Positions 62,575-64,000 of a DNA stretch of 64,000 nucleotides are shown piece by piece. The position numbers and the translations under genes were made by a program. Location of the stretch: assembly GCA_006176705.1 (NCBI GenBank), contig QRFJ01003083.1, positions 1 through 64,000 on the forward strand, written 5' to 3'. The DNA comes from Cocos nucifera (lineage: Eukaryota > Streptophyta > Magnoliopsida > Arecales > Arecaceae). Under the pieces are notes generated by a model, which ran no database searches, was not told where the DNA came from, and saw only the letters and a list, made by a program, of their open reading frames with translations. Every line of letters starts with the position of its first letter. Positions within the stretch are counted from its first letter, which is position 1.

Positions 62575-64000
62575 TGAAGGAAAATCCTGATTTTTCGGAC
62601 AGGTTCATTCAGATCTGATCGGATCAAGAGATATATTTCAAAATTTTTTCTCTTTATTTTGAATCAGATCTAGGATATTTTAGATCTAATTTTTATTACT
62701 TTAATAATTAAAATAAAATATAGATAAATTAAATCATATTTAATTTACCTTAATGTAGGGTAATCCTATTATCCGTTGATGATCCTATAAGCAGCGGAAG
62801 GTTCTTGATATAGCCACGCAAGTGCCTGACCTCTATCGGTATCCACTCGAACTAGATCTAGAGATCCTCTTCTTCTCTATCATGTCTCCAAAAATCAGAT
62901 CTGAATCTGATTTGGAGGATCTTCAAAATAGCTTTCGAAGATCAGCAGTTGTCCTTTGCAGCAGTGCAGCCTTCTAGCTTTCTATCGCCTTTCTCTCCCC
63001 TCGATTGCACCAACTAAGATTCCAAACTTCTTTGGACATGGAGATGAGAGGGAGAAGATAAACTTGGTATGGAGGAGGAAGAGAGAGGCAGTCTTGAGGT
63101 GTAGAGAATTGTTCCTTTTTCTTTGAGTTGGGTGCAGGGTCTTATTTATAGACGATGCGTGATCCAACTCCTCTTCATCCCAACCAATCACAACCCTTTA
63201 TGAAATTAGATCTAAATCTGATTCATGGGAATAGAGTCCCTTGGATTCATCCTTAGATAGTGCATAAGACTAGTCAAAGTTGGTTCTTAGGAGGAGTCTA
63301 ATCAGAATCCAATAAGGAGATAGAGTCCATATCCAGTAGAGACTCCTGGGCGCCTGGCGTGCGCCCTCCTTCTTGCCAGTTTCTGATAGAAAAACAAGCT
63401 CCACCAGCTCTCCAACTGGTGCATGACATATGGACAGAAGTTAAAGTATCAATGGTCAATATTTGACCAGTCAAAGGTCAACTTTTGACCAAAATCAAAG
63501 GACGAGAAATGGCAGGTGACCAAAAATGGTAGGTATTATCTTACAAAATAAGACAACTCTTTTCTAACTTGGACAGGCTACAGTCAAATCATGTGAAAGC
63601 CTCTGATCGAGCACAAACTCCTTTGGCTCAGTCAGGATAACTATTTATGATAGTAAAAGAAGAATGTTAGGTTCAATCGAGTGCTAGCACGATTTTCTTG
63701 AACCTAATTGAATCTCATTCAGATTAATTGAACTGAATCAATTCAATTGATGATCATCAGATTCAAACTCTTGTTTGTGTGATCCAGTTAGGTTCCATTC
63801 TGTATGGTAATGAGATATGTCATGATCTCTATCATCGACATCATTGAAACTCCTTTCGATGGATCAAAACTCTTCTGATTCAAACAGCTAGAATGATCGA
63901 TCATCTAAATCATTCTAATTGCTCCCAAAATCCAGCAGTGACACCTAGCAGTATATGGTGGCAATCCATCAGAGCTGAATGCGAACCTCTTGGTGCAGCT
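62575..64000 (-). repeat. Minus-strand copia LTR, running out of the window
   Basis: The reverse complement matches C2 LTR bases about 823-2276. Its minus-strand end TTTTCCTTCA is at 62575. It contains the W-box cluster (63453-63490) and the TATA box near 63140-63152 on the minus strand. No primer-binding site follows the LTR end (next minus-strand bases are GTATGTTAGTAG), so this is a solo LTR or the 3' LTR of an element to the right. Confidence 0.85.
63453..63490 (-). promoter_or_regulatory. W-box cluster in right-hand copia LTR
   Basis: Five TTGAC cores (both strands counted) in under 40 bp, at the same place relative to the TATA box as in the other copies. Confidence 0.5.

Noticed and set aside
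1..64000. Host protein-coding, tRNA or rRNA genes
   Set aside because: Every readable protein segment fits a retroelement or viral domain, and no cloverleaf or rRNA sequence was recognised; a proper tRNAscan/Rfam run would settle it.

Overview
This window is plant intergenic DNA built almost entirely of nested, decaying retroelements. I see no host gene, tRNA, rRNA or CRISPR array. Long Ty1/copia LTRs with initiator-Met-type primer sites, Tat-lineage Ty3/gypsy elements with a second (aRNH) ribonuclease H and an antisense gene, and an endogenous pararetrovirus-like sequence all point to a large angiosperm genome. A monocot such as a palm is a weak guess from general impression only.

Layout, oldest layer first. 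(1) A minus-strand pararetrovirus-like insert, here called E0, forms the backbone. Its pieces are 62574-58770, about 36770-35252, and 6685-4234. Its two ends carry a direct repeat (4234-5215 and 61566-62574) that runs through a tRNA-Met-type primer-binding site on both sides. (2) Two minus-strand Tat-like gypsy elements sit inside E0. T1 (6686-35251) lacks pol. T3 (about 36776-58769) keeps recognisable gag, protease, RT, RNase H, aRNH and integrase. Both carry a plus-strand antisense gene with a Transposase_28-like domain and coiled coils. (3) Three elements are nested inside these. T4 (11933-18623, minus) is a gag-only Tat derivative inside T1's tandem array, with target-site duplication TCCAC. 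C2 (22414-33323, plus) is a copia element inside T1's gag, with duplication GGATC. C3 (40340-50929, plus) is a copia element with 3-kb LTRs inside T3's antisense gene, with duplication AAGAA. (4) At the edges, copia element C1 (1-3956, plus, left end outside the window) abuts a 277-bp piece of a minus-strand copia LTR (3957-4233). Another minus-strand LTR of the same family runs from 62575 off the right end.

All coding regions are interrupted. T3 is the only element whose relatives could have supplied pol to T1 and T4. The copia LTRs share a promoter block with a dense cluster of W-box cores, paired inverted CCAAT boxes and a TATA box.

The most unusual signals are structural. The Tat tandem arrays are made of short hairpin modules whose stems change in a compensating way. 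The C3 LTR holds three copies of a double-hairpin module, again with a compensating change. The C2 leader contains a nested long-range stem-loop. The E0 terminal redundancy crosses the primer site, which favours a circular pararetroviral template over an LTR element. Boundaries, repeat units and reading frames were worked out by eye, so identities are qualitative.
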